A stretch of 15,108 nt of DNA from Syntrophaceae bacterium. Lineage in GTDB: Bacteria; Desulfobacterota; SM23-61. This document shows positions 6,016 through 15,039 of this stretch, one piece after another (position 1 is the first letter of the stretch; each line of letters starts with the position of its first letter). Position numbers and translations under genes: made by a program. The notes below the pieces were generated by a model, which was not told the origin of the DNA, searched no databases, and saw only the letters and a program-made list of their open reading frames with translations. The DNA lies in NCBI GenBank assembly GCA_003154025.1, contig PMCE01000156.1, forward strand, positions 8,883 through 23,990, written 5' to 3'.

Positions 6016-7074
6016 TTATGGAAGGTTTCCCAGTTTGTCCCCTAAATTGTACTCTTTAACCAAGGCCATCGCCTGGTTCCACGTGTCGTCTTCGATCTCT
6101 ACGCCCTTCTTGCTCCGTTCCTTCCTGCTCTTGGCCTCCTTCTCGCCCGGGTACAGGATCTGGTCGACGCCCGGCGCCAGGGGGGTTTCTTTGACGTAAT
6201 CCACCATCATGGACACCTCAGACTTGACCGTTTCCATGGGCGCGAACCTCTTGATGTCCAGGACCAAAATGAGAGAGCCGTTGCTCAGCTGTTGATCCCC
6301 GGGCTTGGGAGGAAAACCGTCGCGGGACAGGAGGCTGCCGAACATATCGGTCATAAAGGCCAGGCAGTACCCTTTGTGCCCGACTGACCCCCCCACAGGC
6401 AGGATAGCGCCGCCGGCATAATAGTCGTTGGGGTCGTTGCTGGGGCGGCCTTCTTTGTCCAGGAGCCAGCCATCCGGGAGTTTTTGCCCCCGGGCACGGT
6501 GCACCCGGATCTTGCCCTCGGCGGCGGCGCAGGTGGCGAAGTCTGATAGAATCGGCCCTTCTTCCTCACTGGGAAAAGCCATCATGATGGGGTTCGTGGC
6601 CAGTTTCCGTCGGGTGCCGCCGAAGGGCGCCTGGGAGATCGCCTGGCCGCCGGTGGCGCAGTAAATGATCGCCGCGCAGCCCGCTTTTGCCGCCATCTCC
6701 CCGTAGGCTCCCAGCCGCCCCAGGTGGCGCAGGTGGCGAACGGTGACGCAGGCTAAGCCCTGGGCCTTCGCTTTGTCGATCGCCAGCTCCATCGAGAATC
6801 TGGCAGCCACTTGGCCGAAGCCGTAATGGCCGTCCACCTGGGCGATTACCGAAGACTGGTTGACGATCTCCGGCTTGGCCGCGGGAATAATCACCCCTTC
6901 TTTGATTTGACGGACGTACTGGATGATGCGAATAAACCCGTGCGAATCGTGTCCGGCCAGGTTGTTATCGGCCAGATGCTGCGCCACGATCCGGCCGTGA
7001 TCCTCCGGGGCGCCAGCGGCGCAAAGAAGATGGAAACAGATCTTTTCCAGCTGTTCACCCTTGAGCGTCGGCAT
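6016..7074 (-). CDS. Ldh-family NAD(P)-dependent oxidoreductase (malate/L-lactate dehydrogenase type 2)
   Basis: A 352-residue cytoplasmic dehydrogenase of the malate/L-lactate/ureidoglycolate family (Pfam Ldh_2), which oxidises 2-hydroxyacids or reduces 2-oxoacids with NAD(P) and is unrelated to classical Rossmann LDH. Family markers are DSHG at residues 43-46, VDGHYGFGQ near 80-88, HLRHLGRLGAY around 114-124 in the segment holding the family's conserved histidine, FGGTRRKLATNP at 151-162, LSDFATCAAAEGKI, and GHKGYCLAFMTDMF. Length is normal. The ATG at 7074 follows GAGGAGG at a good distance. The specific substrate (malate, lactate, sulfolactate, ureidoglycolate, others) cannot be assigned from sequence alone, and the neighbours give no pathway clue. 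It appears to be monocistronic with a promoter candidate upstream. Confidence 0.92.
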   Translation of the reverse strand: MPTLKGEQLEKICFHLLCAAGAPEDHGRIVAQHLADNNLAGHDSHGFIRIIQYVRQIKEGVIIPAAKPEIVNQSSVIAQVDGHYGFGQVAARFSMELAIDKAKAQGLACVTVRHLRHLGRLGAYGEMAAKAGCAAIIYCATGGQAISQAPFGGTRRKLATNPIMMAFPSEEEGPILSDFATCAAAEGKIRVHRARGQKLPDGWLLDKEGRPSNDPNDYYAGGAILPVGGSVGHKGYCLAFMTDMFGSLLSRDGFPPKPGDQQLSNGSLILVLDIKRFAPMETVKSEVSMMVDYVKETPLAPGVDQILYPGEKEAKSRKERSKKGVEIEDDTWNQAMALVKEYNLGDKLGNLP

Positions 7075-7399
7075 TAGAAATCCTCCTCGTTTTTCATTTT
7101 TATGTTCCCTGATAAGAATATATCCTTAAACCCGCGTTCAAACAATTGTAAAAGCTGTAAAAGAATAAAGCAGTTTTAACAAGGGATTGCGCTTCTCTTA
7201 GAAAAGTTTATGATGGGATGGACGGTGGAGAAAAAAGCGGTATTCATCGAAGGCCTCATGCCTCCACAGGGCCCGGATGAAGTTTTAGTTGGCAAAAGTC
7301 CGGCCCGCTTTGGGTTCCCCTGCCGGCGGGAACAAATCATCCCGGGAAGCCCGGACTCTTCCGTTCATCATCTGGGGGGAAAGGTTCTATCTTTGCCGA
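7075..7399. other. Spacer between the Ldh-family gene and the CHASE2 kinase gene
   Basis: The left third holds the ribosome site and promoter region of the Ldh-family gene. The remainder holds a perfect 6-base hairpin, GTTCCC/GGGAAC at 7314-7333, and a plus-strand open frame from 7210 without a ribosome site, whose second half runs antisense to the kinase. I do not consider that frame a gene. No intrinsic terminator with a T run is visible for the kinase transcript. Confidence 0.6.
7117..7163 (-). promoter_or_regulatory. Candidate promoter and tandem operator-like repeat for the Ldh-family gene
   Basis: On the minus strand TTGTTT (7140-7145) is followed after 17 bases by TATATT (7117-7122), about 43 bases before the gene start. 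Immediately upstream of the -35, the octamer TGTAAAAG (plus-strand reading) occurs twice with a 9-base period at 7147-7154 and 7156-7163. This tandem pair could be a regulator site, but no regulator gene is next to it. Confidence 0.5.
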
Positions 7400-9613
7400 T
7401 CAAGTCGGCGGAGGATTCTTTTTCATCTCATGGAGGAGTCTTCGCAAGGCCTGGGCAAATTCCTTTCCCCGGGCATATCGGTCGTTGGGGTTCTTGGCCA
7501 GGATTCTCTTGAGAATCTCGTCGACGGCCGGGGGCGCCAGGGGGTTCCGCGGGGAAGCAGGCGGGGGGTTCTCATGGGTGATCTGGTAGGTCAAGGTGCT
7601 GAGATTCTCTCCCTGGAAGGGCTTGACCCCCGTGAGGAGTTCATAGAGGATCGATCCGAGGGAGAAGAGGTCCGAACGTCCGTCCAGTTCCTTTCCTTGA
7701 ATTTGTTCCGGCGACATGTAGGCAGGGGTTCCCAGGACCGAGCCGTCCTGGGTGAGAGTGGAAGAAGGAAGCTTGGCAATCCCGAAATCCATGACTTTGA
7801 TCTGCCCCTCGGAGGTCCGCATGATATTGGCCGGTTTGATATCCCGGTGGACGACCTTGCGCTGGTGGGCGAAGTCCAAAGCCTCCGCAGCCTGGGCGAT
7901 GATCCCCAGCACCTCTTCGACCCGCAGGAGTTGATCTTGGGGGGTAAACCTTGAGAGAACCTCCCCATCCAAGTATTCCATGGCCATATAGGAGATCCCC
8001 CGGTATTCTCCCACATCGAAGATGGTCACGATGTTGGGATGGGCCAGCTTTCCCGCCGCCTGGGCTTCTTTGAAGAAACGATCCTTCAGCCCTTGGATCT
8101 CCTGCTCCTCATAGAGCCGGTCGAAGCGGATGGTTTTGATGGCCACCAGCCGGTCAATGATCGGGTCCCTTCCCTTGTACACGACTCCCATGGCCCCGTG
8201 CCCCAGCTCCCCTATGATTTCATACCGGTCGATTTCTTTCAGCGGGGCCCCCGGCTCCAGCCGCATCGTGCCCCCGGTAAGGGTGGGGTCCCTTCTCTCC
8301 GGGATCAGGAACGCGGTAGCTTCCTCGCGACCCGGCACCTCTTTTTCTGTTTTTTCTGTCGCCCGTACCCCCCCGGCCGCCGTGAGAATGGTAGGCAAGA
8401 TCACCGCCAAGGCGGGATAGAAGACCTGAATCCACACCCCCTGACGCATTCCCCCGAACATCAAAACACCCAAACCGAGGAGGCCGGCCAGGCAGACGAT
8501 CAGCTGGACCAGCAAACGCCTGCCGGGCAGGAGGAAGGACAGGAGAAGGCCGATTGACAACAGCAGGCCGAACTCGACGAAAGACACCCAGGACGGCCGG
8601 GAGATGAAGCGGCCCTGAAGGATGGCGGCTACCGTTTGGGCGTGCTTTTCCACTCCCGAGAACCGCGGGGAAAAAGGAGTGGCCAGAAAGTCATAGGCTC
8701 CCGCAGCGGTCACTCCCACCAGAATGATCTTGTCCTTGAACGCGTCGGGAGGGATCTTCCCGGAGAGAACATCGATGAAGGGCCGGTGAAGGATGCTCTG
8801 ATTGCCGCCATAATAAGGAATCAGCATCTTCCCCTGCGAGTCCGTGGGAAGAGTAACCCTCCCCAGGCGAAGGGAACGTCCCACGTTGACCTTCATGTCC
8901 CCCCGGGTCAATCCCATGGCTGAAGCGGCAACCTGGAGGCTGAAAGCCGGGTAGTACTGACTCTGATACTGGACGATCAAAGGATCCCAGCGCACTCTCC
9001 CGTCGGCGTCGGTAAGGGCGTTGATATGACCCATGGCCCGGGCTCCCCGGATGATTTCGGGCACGGGAAAAAAGATCTCTCCGGCCAGCGGCGGAGGAAA
9101 GTCGGAAAATTTTTTGGGGTCATCGAAGAGTAGGAAAGAAGAAGATAGGACCGCCGGCGGGAGTTCAATGCCCTTCTCCTCCGCCTTGGGTTTCCCCAGG
9201 GTGAAATAGAAAGGAAGGAAAACATGGCTTGCTTTCTGCACCGCCTCACCCAGGAGGCGATCGTTTCCCGAAGTCCGCTCCCCCTCGGCGGGAAGAAAGA
9301 CTACGTCCAGGGCGATCACTTTGGCGCCGGCCCGGGACAGAAGGTCGAGCAACTCGGCCATCTTGCCGCGCGGCCAAGGCCATCTTCCCAGGCTGGCCAC
9401 GGAGGCATCATCGACGGCTACGATCAGTACCTCCGGCGGAGGCGCGGGCCCCCCTCGGGCCTTCAGGCTCAGGTCATAGAGCTGGTAATGGATGGGTTCG
9501 AGGAAAGCGGGGCGAAGAAAGAAAAGGATGGCCACCAGAGCCGTTATGCCCAGCCCCAGCGCGATCTGGAAGGTCTTCCCTGTTTCCTTCTCGTGGTAAG
9601 AAGGCGGGGGCAT
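7400..9613 (-). CDS. CHASE2-domain receptor Ser/Thr protein kinase
   Basis: A 737-residue membrane receptor kinase. TM 1 is at about residues 16-34. An extracytoplasmic CHASE2 sensor spans about 36-340 (VLIVAVDDASVASLGRWPWPR, KVIALDVVF, GHINALTDADGRVRWDPL, KIILVGVTAAGAYD). Three further TM segments follow at about 343-362, 368-387 and 393-413, the usual CHASE2 architecture. A linker leads to a cytoplasmic Hanks-type kinase domain (464-727): Gly loop GELGHGAMGVVYKG at 468-481, lysine K493, HRDIKPAN from 589, DFG 609-611 and SPE 634-636, all intact, so it should be active. The ATG at 9613 is preferred. In-frame codons upstream of it run into the TTTGGAATTTGG repeat spacer, and an in-frame TTG 30 bases upstream of it is an alternative. 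It is the last gene of the signalling cluster. The ligand is unknown. Confidence 0.93.
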   Translation of the reverse strand: MPPPSYHEKETGKTFQIALGLGITALVAILFFLRPAFLEPIHYQLYDLSLKARGGPAPPPEVLIVAVDDASVASLGRWPWPRGKMAELLDLLSRAGAKVIALDVVFLPAEGERTSGNDRLLGEAVQKASHVFLPFYFTLGKPKAEEKGIELPPAVLSSSFLLFDDPKKFSDFPPPLAGEIFFPVPEIIRGARAMGHINALTDADGRVRWDPLIVQYQSQYYPAFSLQVAASAMGLTRGDMKVNVGRSLRLGRVTLPTDSQGKMLIPYYGGNQSILHRPFIDVLSGKIPPDAFKDKIILVGVTAAGAYDFLATPFSPRFSGVEKHAQTVAAILQGRFISRPSWVSFVEFGLLLSIGLLLSFLLPGRRLLVQLIVCLAGLLGLGVLMFGGMRQGVWIQVFYPALAVILPTILTAAGGVRATEKTEKEVPGREEATAFLIPERRDPTLTGGTMRLEPGAPLKEIDRYEIIGELGHGAMGVVYKGRDPIIDRLVAIKTIRFDRLYEEQEIQGLKDRFFKEAQAAGKLAHPNIVTIFDVGEYRGISYMAMEYLDGEVLSRFTPQDQLLRVEEVLGIIAQAAEALDFAHQRKVVHRDIKPANIMRTSEGQIKVMDFGIAKLPSSTLTQDGSVLGTPAYMSPEQIQGKELDGRSDLFSLGSILYELLTGVKPFQGENLSTLTYQITHENPPPASPRNPLAPPAVDEILKRILAKNPNDRYARGKEFAQALRRLLHEMKKNPPPT

Positions 9614-9662
9614 GGGATTCCGTAAATGCTCAGCCGTATCCAAAGGATCGCTCTCTGTGGGC

Positions 9663-9800
9663 CTTTGGGTAAGATTCCAACATCCAAATCCCAAATTCCA
9701 AATAATTTCCAATACCCAAACTCCAATCACCAAGCTTTTTGGGATTTTTGGGAATTATTATTTTGATCATTATTTGGTTATTGGTGCCTGGAATTTGGTG
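9663..9800. repeat. TTTGGAATTTGG-type AT-rich simple repeat region with inverted arms
   Basis: The spacer between the LysM-FecR gene and the CHASE2 kinase holds a stretch of CCAAATCCCAAATTCC-like units on its left. TTGGGAATTATTATTT, ATTATTTGG and GGAATTTGGTGC units stand on its right, in opposite orientation. The clearest exact inverted pair is CCAAATAAT at 9698-9706 and ATTATTTGG at 9769-9777. The composition contrasts sharply with the GC-rich genes on either side. Confidence 0.65.
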
Positions 9801-9882
9801 CTTAATCGCTCGCTAAATCTTTTCAATATGCGAAACCGATATGAAATAAAACGAGATGTTCTTGAACGGCGGGCTTTCCTTT

Positions 9883-10974
9883 CTACAGCGTTCTGGCCGG
9901 GGGTTTGAAGTCCGCGTCCCTCTCCTCATTCCACCGGATCCACTCGTTCGCCCGTTCTGTCTTCGGATCAAAGGGGGCGGGCTGGGGGATTCCCCGACCG
10001 GTGACGGTGATCTGCTGGTATTGGTGCAGGACGATCTGCGTCCACTCTTCCCGGGTGACCGCCGTCGGGCCCCGGACCTCCTGCGGGCCGGCTACCTCCC
10101 GGGGTTTTTCCACCTGGGTTGGCGATCCGGGAACGGGAGGCTGGGCCTGGGGAAAGGGGTTGTAGACATTCACCGCGCCTTCATACACCTGGATGTTGGT
10201 AGAGTTGTCTCCCGCCACCGAAAGCTGGTAGACGGTCCCCTGAACCCCGGCAATGACCGTGGGAGTCTTGACATCGCAACGGGAGGCTGGGTTGAAGAGC
10301 TTGCCCATCTTGAGCCACATCCTCCCCAGAGAGATCTCCATCCGGGTGTTCTCCTTCCGGCTGCTCTTCTCTTCTTCCAGCTTCTGAATGGTCAGCACCG
10401 TATTCCCCGAAAGACGCAGGACGCTCTGATTGTCCAGGATCAATTCCGCCCTGGCTTGGGCCGGGACTCTGATTTGATCATTTTCGGAGAGGATCATGTT
10501 GGGGCTGGCAGGAGCCCACTGGGCTTCCCCCGATTTTTTCACCTGCACCGTCCCTTCCAGAAAGGTTATGACCCCCTTCTGGGCCCGCACCTGGGTTTCG
10601 CTCACGGGCACCGAAGGGGGTTCGGGAGGCTGGGCCGGCCGGGCCTCTTTGACTTCTTTTTCCGCGGCAGGCAGGGCCGGCTTTCCGGTCCGATCCGCCA
10701 GCTTTTTTTTCATGGCTTCCGCCGTCGGAAAGGTCAACTGCTGTCCGGCGTAGATCAGGTCGATATCCTTGATCTGCGGATTCTCTCTCTTTAGGATATC
10801 GGCCACCTGCCGGTCGTACATCCCGTATGTTTTGAAGGACAGGTAGCTCAGGCTGTCGCCTTTGCGAACCTGGACTCTTAGGGTTTCATCGGCAAGGAGA
10901 ATGCTGGTCAGGGAGGAGAGCAGGAGGAGAATGAGAAAAAACCACAGGTACCGCAGGGGAGGCAGAGGTTTCAT
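9883..10974 (-). CDS. Exported LysM and FecR domain protein
   Basis: A 363-residue envelope protein. Residues 7-28 form a hydrophobic signal or anchor (LRYLWFFLILLLLSSLTSILL). A LysM peptidoglycan-binding module follows at about 32-83 (VRKGDSLSYLSFKTYG, QVADILKRENPQI, IYAGQQLTFP). After a Pro-rich linker, a FecR domain spans about 133-270: GVITFLEGTVQVKKSGE, a repeat-like ENDQIRVPAQARAELILDN, LRLSGNTVLTI, and the characteristic FNPASRCDVKTPTVIAGVQGTVYQL with EGAVNV. The C-terminal tail is Pro-rich. FecR domains of this type sense or bind in the periplasm. The ATG at 10974 has GGAGAA upstream and begins the signal peptide; the open frame runs 24 codons further with no signal-like sequence. It sits between the LysM lipoprotein and CHASE2 kinase genes in the same direction. 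Confidence 0.9.
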   Translation of the reverse strand: MKPLPPLRYLWFFLILLLLSSLTSILLADETLRVQVRKGDSLSYLSFKTYGMYDRQVADILKRENPQIKDIDLIYAGQQLTFPTAEAMKKKLADRTGKPALPAAEKEVKEARPAQPPEPPSVPVSETQVRAQKGVITFLEGTVQVKKSGEAQWAPASPNMILSENDQIRVPAQARAELILDNQSVLRLSGNTVLTIQKLEEEKSSRKENTRMEISLGRMWLKMGKLFNPASRCDVKTPTVIAGVQGTVYQLSVAGDNSTNIQVYEGAVNVYNPFPQAQPPVPGSPTQVEKPREVAGPQEVRGPTAVTREEWTQIVLHQYQQITVTGRGIPQPAPFDPKTERANEWIRWNEERDADFKPPARTL

Positions 10975-11402
10975 AATAAGTTCTCCGCGGAAAATAGTGG
11001 GCTCTTTCTTCTGTGGGAAATTAACACGACCGGCGCGAAAATACAAGGAAAATTAAGGAAATTTGTCTGCCGTCCTCCGATCGGCATTTCACAATCATAA
11101 CCCCCGGCAGCGCCGGAGGCTTGAAAATACGTGAACCGCTCAAAGCGGATTCAGCCTGGGGCGCACTTGAAGGTGGTCTTCGCTCGGATGCCAGGCCCTT
11201 GCCCACCCCCCGGGCCACGACTCAAGCATCCTGGAAATGACAAACTCTGAGAGTCCCTCGGGAGGGTCGGAGGCGCACCCTAAGGAAATCACCAAAGGGC
11301 CGCATGTGTAACCTATGGGTGGGCCCGGATGTAGCTGGGAATCAAATCATCCTTTCCTTTAAAGGCGCGGCAGGATTCGCGGGCTGGCATTGATGAAACG
11401 GG
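10975..11402. other. 428-base spacer within the signalling cluster, structured and unassigned
   Basis: No recognisable gene. On the minus strand a 68-codon open frame (11346 to the stop at 11140) has no good start codon; its translation includes GYTCGPLVISLGC and HPSEDHLQVRPRLNPL and matches no family I know. The spacer is rich in hairpins: an 8-base stem around 11102-11120 (CCCCCGGC/GCCGGAGG with one G-U pair on the minus strand), CCGCT/AGCGG at 11136-11148, and the palindrome CCTTTAAAGG near 11356. It could be a leader RNA of the LysM-FecR gene, a regulatory RNA, or an old mobile-element remnant. I could not match it to a known riboswitch. Confidence 0.4.
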
Positions 11403-11971
11403 CTACTTGGAAGACTTTCTGGGGCCGAATAGTTTGGGCTCTTCTTCCTGGGCTTTCGGTTTTTCCTTCTTGGCTCGGGCGTAAAAGCGGTCCACATATT
11501 CCTTGGGCAGGGGGTCATGGGTCTTCATCAGTCTTTCCGGGATGAGGATTTCATGGCCTCCAAAGATCCGGTTGGGATTGATGTCCGGGTTGGATTGGGC
11601 GATCGTTTTCCAGTTGCTTTGGTCCCCGGTGTACCAGAGGGCGATGATGGACAGGGTCTCCCCGCTCCATTTTATGGTGTGCATGAAAAAAACTTCTTGA
11701 GGTTTGGTCTCCTTCCCGCCCGGAGGAGGAGGGAGCTCCTGGCGAACGGGAGCGGGTTTCACTGAAGCGGCGGGAGGCTCCTTTTGGGAAGGGGACGCGG
11801 GCTCGGGCGAAGTTGGAGAGCTCTCCTTGACTGCGGCCTGGACTTTGGGCGCCGGGGAGGGCGCAGGCTCTTCCCGCAGGGTGGCCTTGGTAGCACACCC
11901 CCAACAGAAAATTCCCCAGCTCAAAACGAAGACGATGAGCCGGATTCCCCTCGGTAAGTATGTCTTCAAGT

Positions 11972-11975
<4 letters not shown>
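11403..11975 (-). CDS. LysM-domain putative lipoprotein, GTG start
   Basis: A 190-residue envelope protein. A basic N-terminus and hydrophobic stretch (IRLIVFVLSWGIF) lead to CWGC-AT, a plausible though non-canonical lipobox with Cys27 as the lipidated residue (Cys24 also present). A long Pro/Ser/Ala/Glu-rich linker (about 30-90) spans the periplasm. A LysM-like module follows at about 98-150 (HTIKWSGETLSIIALWYTG, WKTIAQSNPDINPNRIFGGHEILIPERL), then a charged Lys/Glu tail. The start is GTG at 11973-11975, overlapping the stop of the upstream TPR kinase by four bases (GTGA), with AGAGAGG six bases upstream, so translation is probably coupled. It likely anchors to peptidoglycan from a membrane. 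Its exact partner is inferred only from neighbourhood. Confidence 0.85.
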
Positions 11976-13642
<1,667 letters not shown>

Positions 13643-13679
13643 GGTAATTTCCAAAATATTCAAGAGTTATCTCAAAAGA

Positions 13680-13708
13680 GATATCGGCATTTCTTTGAAA
13701 TTTGTGAA
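13680..13708 (-). promoter_or_regulatory. Candidate promoter of the kinase cluster with an overlapping palindrome
   Basis: On the minus strand TTCACA (13703-13708, five of six to TTGACA) is followed after 17 bases by GATATC (13680-13685, weak -10). A perfect 6-base palindrome TATCTC/GAGATA with a four-base AAAA loop (13668-13683) overlaps the -10, an operator-like arrangement. The leader to the start at 13642 would be about 30 bases. Confidence 0.35.
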
Positions 13709-14180
13709 AAAAAACTGATGCCGTCCGGGATGAATTTAAAAAAACTTTTAATTACAATTAGATAAGAGATCAAAGAGGATGTTTGGGAGAGGTGGCGGCC
13801 TTTGCCACTGGTGCTTTATACGGAAAGATTTCCAGGTTGCCCAGGAAAAAATCAAGCCCCAATTGGGAAGGGTCAACCCGGGTTATCCATTGAGGTCATG
13901 GATTTCCCGAGCAATTGGGTGAAGACTCACATTGTGGGAAGTGAGAAAAAAAATACGGACCTTTTTTCAACTCCAAGGGTTTGAAATAAGCGGTAGAAGA
14001 CTCCTTGAAGTCTGTCGGAGGAATCGGAAGATCTCTCGCTTCCGGACGGCCAAAGCCTCCAACCCATCACCAAAGGTTTAAGGAGATTGTACCCCGTAGG
14101 GGGTCCCGGGGCACATCGCCTTTTTTGAATTCCTGCTCCCTTGACCTTCCGCCTCTGCTCCCTGAAGAACCAAAACGTTT

Positions 14181-14209
14181 CTTCCGGGGCCCAAAAACCA
14201 GGGCGGAAG
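14181..14209. other. Long imperfect hairpin downstream of the NIPSNAP gene
   Basis: CTTCCG pairs with CGGAAG, and an inner CCC pairs with GGG across an AAAAACCA loop, with three extra G residues bulged on the left side. An A tract follows on the plus strand, so for minus-strand transcripts the T tract precedes the stem; it is not a typical terminator in either direction. Confidence 0.45.
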
Positions 14210-14242
14210 AAAAAATTTGGGATTGTGTCCCCGAATTCTGCG

Positions 14243-14860
14243 CTATTGCATCGGCGAAAAAGCGGAGGGCGTCATGATTTTGTTCGCCTGGGTCAGCAGG
14301 CGGCCGGCGCCTCCCCCCGGCGGCCACACGCCGGTCTGGCGGGCCTTCGCACGCACGGCTTCGCGCTGGTCGAGGCTGTTGTAGGCCCAGATATGGATAT
14401 ATCGGTTTACTTCGCCGAGATCGACATGCCCGGCCACGGCGAGCGGAGAAAGCTTCACGCGTTCGGGCAGTTTGCCCTCCCAGGCCTTCATGATGTCGGG
14501 CAGTGTCCCGGGCTTGATCGTATAAATGCGCATCTCGTAGAACGGTCCGATCTTCCCGGGGGTGAGCTGCGGCGAGAACGGGAAGGGGATCAAGACTTCA
14601 GAGTTCATGGAAAGGACGAACTCCGAGATCTTGGGCGGCCAGTTCGGGTCTTTGGCAGACTCGGCCCGGATGCGGGCTCGCTCCCCCAGGTCCTGGTACG
14701 GCCAGACGTGGATGATCTCGTTCAGCGGGCCGATCTCGGTGTGCCAGAAGGCGGCCAGGGAAGAGTACTTTTTGCGGTGCCCGTAGGCCTCACCGAAGCG
14801 CTTCTCGACTTCGGCCACACTCCCTGGAACGAGGCGGTAGGTACGGATCTCGTAGATCAT
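14243..14860 (-). CDS. NIPSNAP family protein (two NIPSNAP domains)
   Basis: A 205-residue cytoplasmic protein of two ferredoxin-like NIPSNAP modules, a dimeric alpha-beta barrel fold whose biochemical role is poorly known. Module 1 spans about 1-100 (MIYEIRTYRLVPGSVAEVEKRF, FWHTEIGPLNEIIHVWPYQDL). Module 2 spans about 106-205 (FYEMRIYTIKPGTLPDIMKAWE, VAGHVDLGEVNRYIHIWAYNSL), a clear internal duplication with the hallmark Y-E-x-R-x-Y and H-x-W motifs in each. The start at 14860 follows AAAGGA. The gene has its own strong-looking promoter and appears to be monocistronic. The stop is followed immediately by a GGGGACACAATCCC motif on the minus strand. No neighbour suggests a substrate. Confidence 0.93.
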   Translation of the reverse strand: MIYEIRTYRLVPGSVAEVEKRFGEAYGHRKKYSSLAAFWHTEIGPLNEIIHVWPYQDLGERARIRAESAKDPNWPPKISEFVLSMNSEVLIPFPFSPQLTPGKIGPFYEMRIYTIKPGTLPDIMKAWEGKLPERVKLSPLAVAGHVDLGEVNRYIHIWAYNSLDQREAVRAKARQTGVWPPGGGAGRLLTQANKIMTPSAFSPMQ

Positions 14861-14921
14861 CGTCGTAGTCCTTTCGTCGGATGAATTTTAGGAGGAACTC
14901 CCTCGTTGGTCCTACGAAGCG

Positions 14922-14950
14922 AGTCTACATAGAAGGCCCTTTTGTGTCAA
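14922..14950 (-). promoter_or_regulatory. Sigma70-type promoter for the NIPSNAP gene
   Basis: On the minus strand a perfect TTGACA (14945-14950) is followed after exactly 17 bases by TAGACT (14922-14927, four of six). The predicted leader is about 55 bases. Confidence 0.65.
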
Positions 14951-15039
14951 GGGGCGGGAATACCTTTTAATGGGCGCCCACCTTCCCTTTTCGGAAAGCA
15001 GTTGGAATCCTAACAAAAAACCAAGAATAGCGGTCATCC

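Larger units (their letters stand above)
13643..14242. other. 600-base spacer upstream of the kinase cluster, no recognised gene
   Basis: The left part is AT-rich and includes the kinase promoter candidate. The rest contains hairpins: a perfect CGGAAG/CTTCCG stem at 14025-14044, and CTTCCG/CGGAAG with an inner CCC/GGG at 14181-14209. At 14219-14241, next to the NIPSNAP stop, is a GGGATTGTGTCCCCGAATTC segment. The region could hold a mobile-element remnant. Open frames here have no ribosome sites or recognisable products, so I call none of them a gene. Confidence 0.5.

Noticed and set aside
7210..7512. Plus-strand open frame before and into the kinase 3' end
   Set aside because: No ribosome site, no known motif, and the second half is antisense to the kinase coding sequence.
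9856..10794. A 312-codon plus-strand open frame opposite the LysM-FecR gene
   Set aside because: It is antisense to a gene with clear LysM and FecR signatures; no domain or ribosome site.
11328..11384. tRNA-like stretch with GCCCG/CGGGC pairing and a GATGTAGCTGG start
   Set aside because: The T-arm GTTCGAATC consensus is missing and the cloverleaf cannot be completed.
14094..14136. Possible terminator: CCCC/GGGG hairpins followed by CGCCTTTTTTG
   Set aside because: The stem next to the T run is only about three bases; the stronger stem is too far from it.
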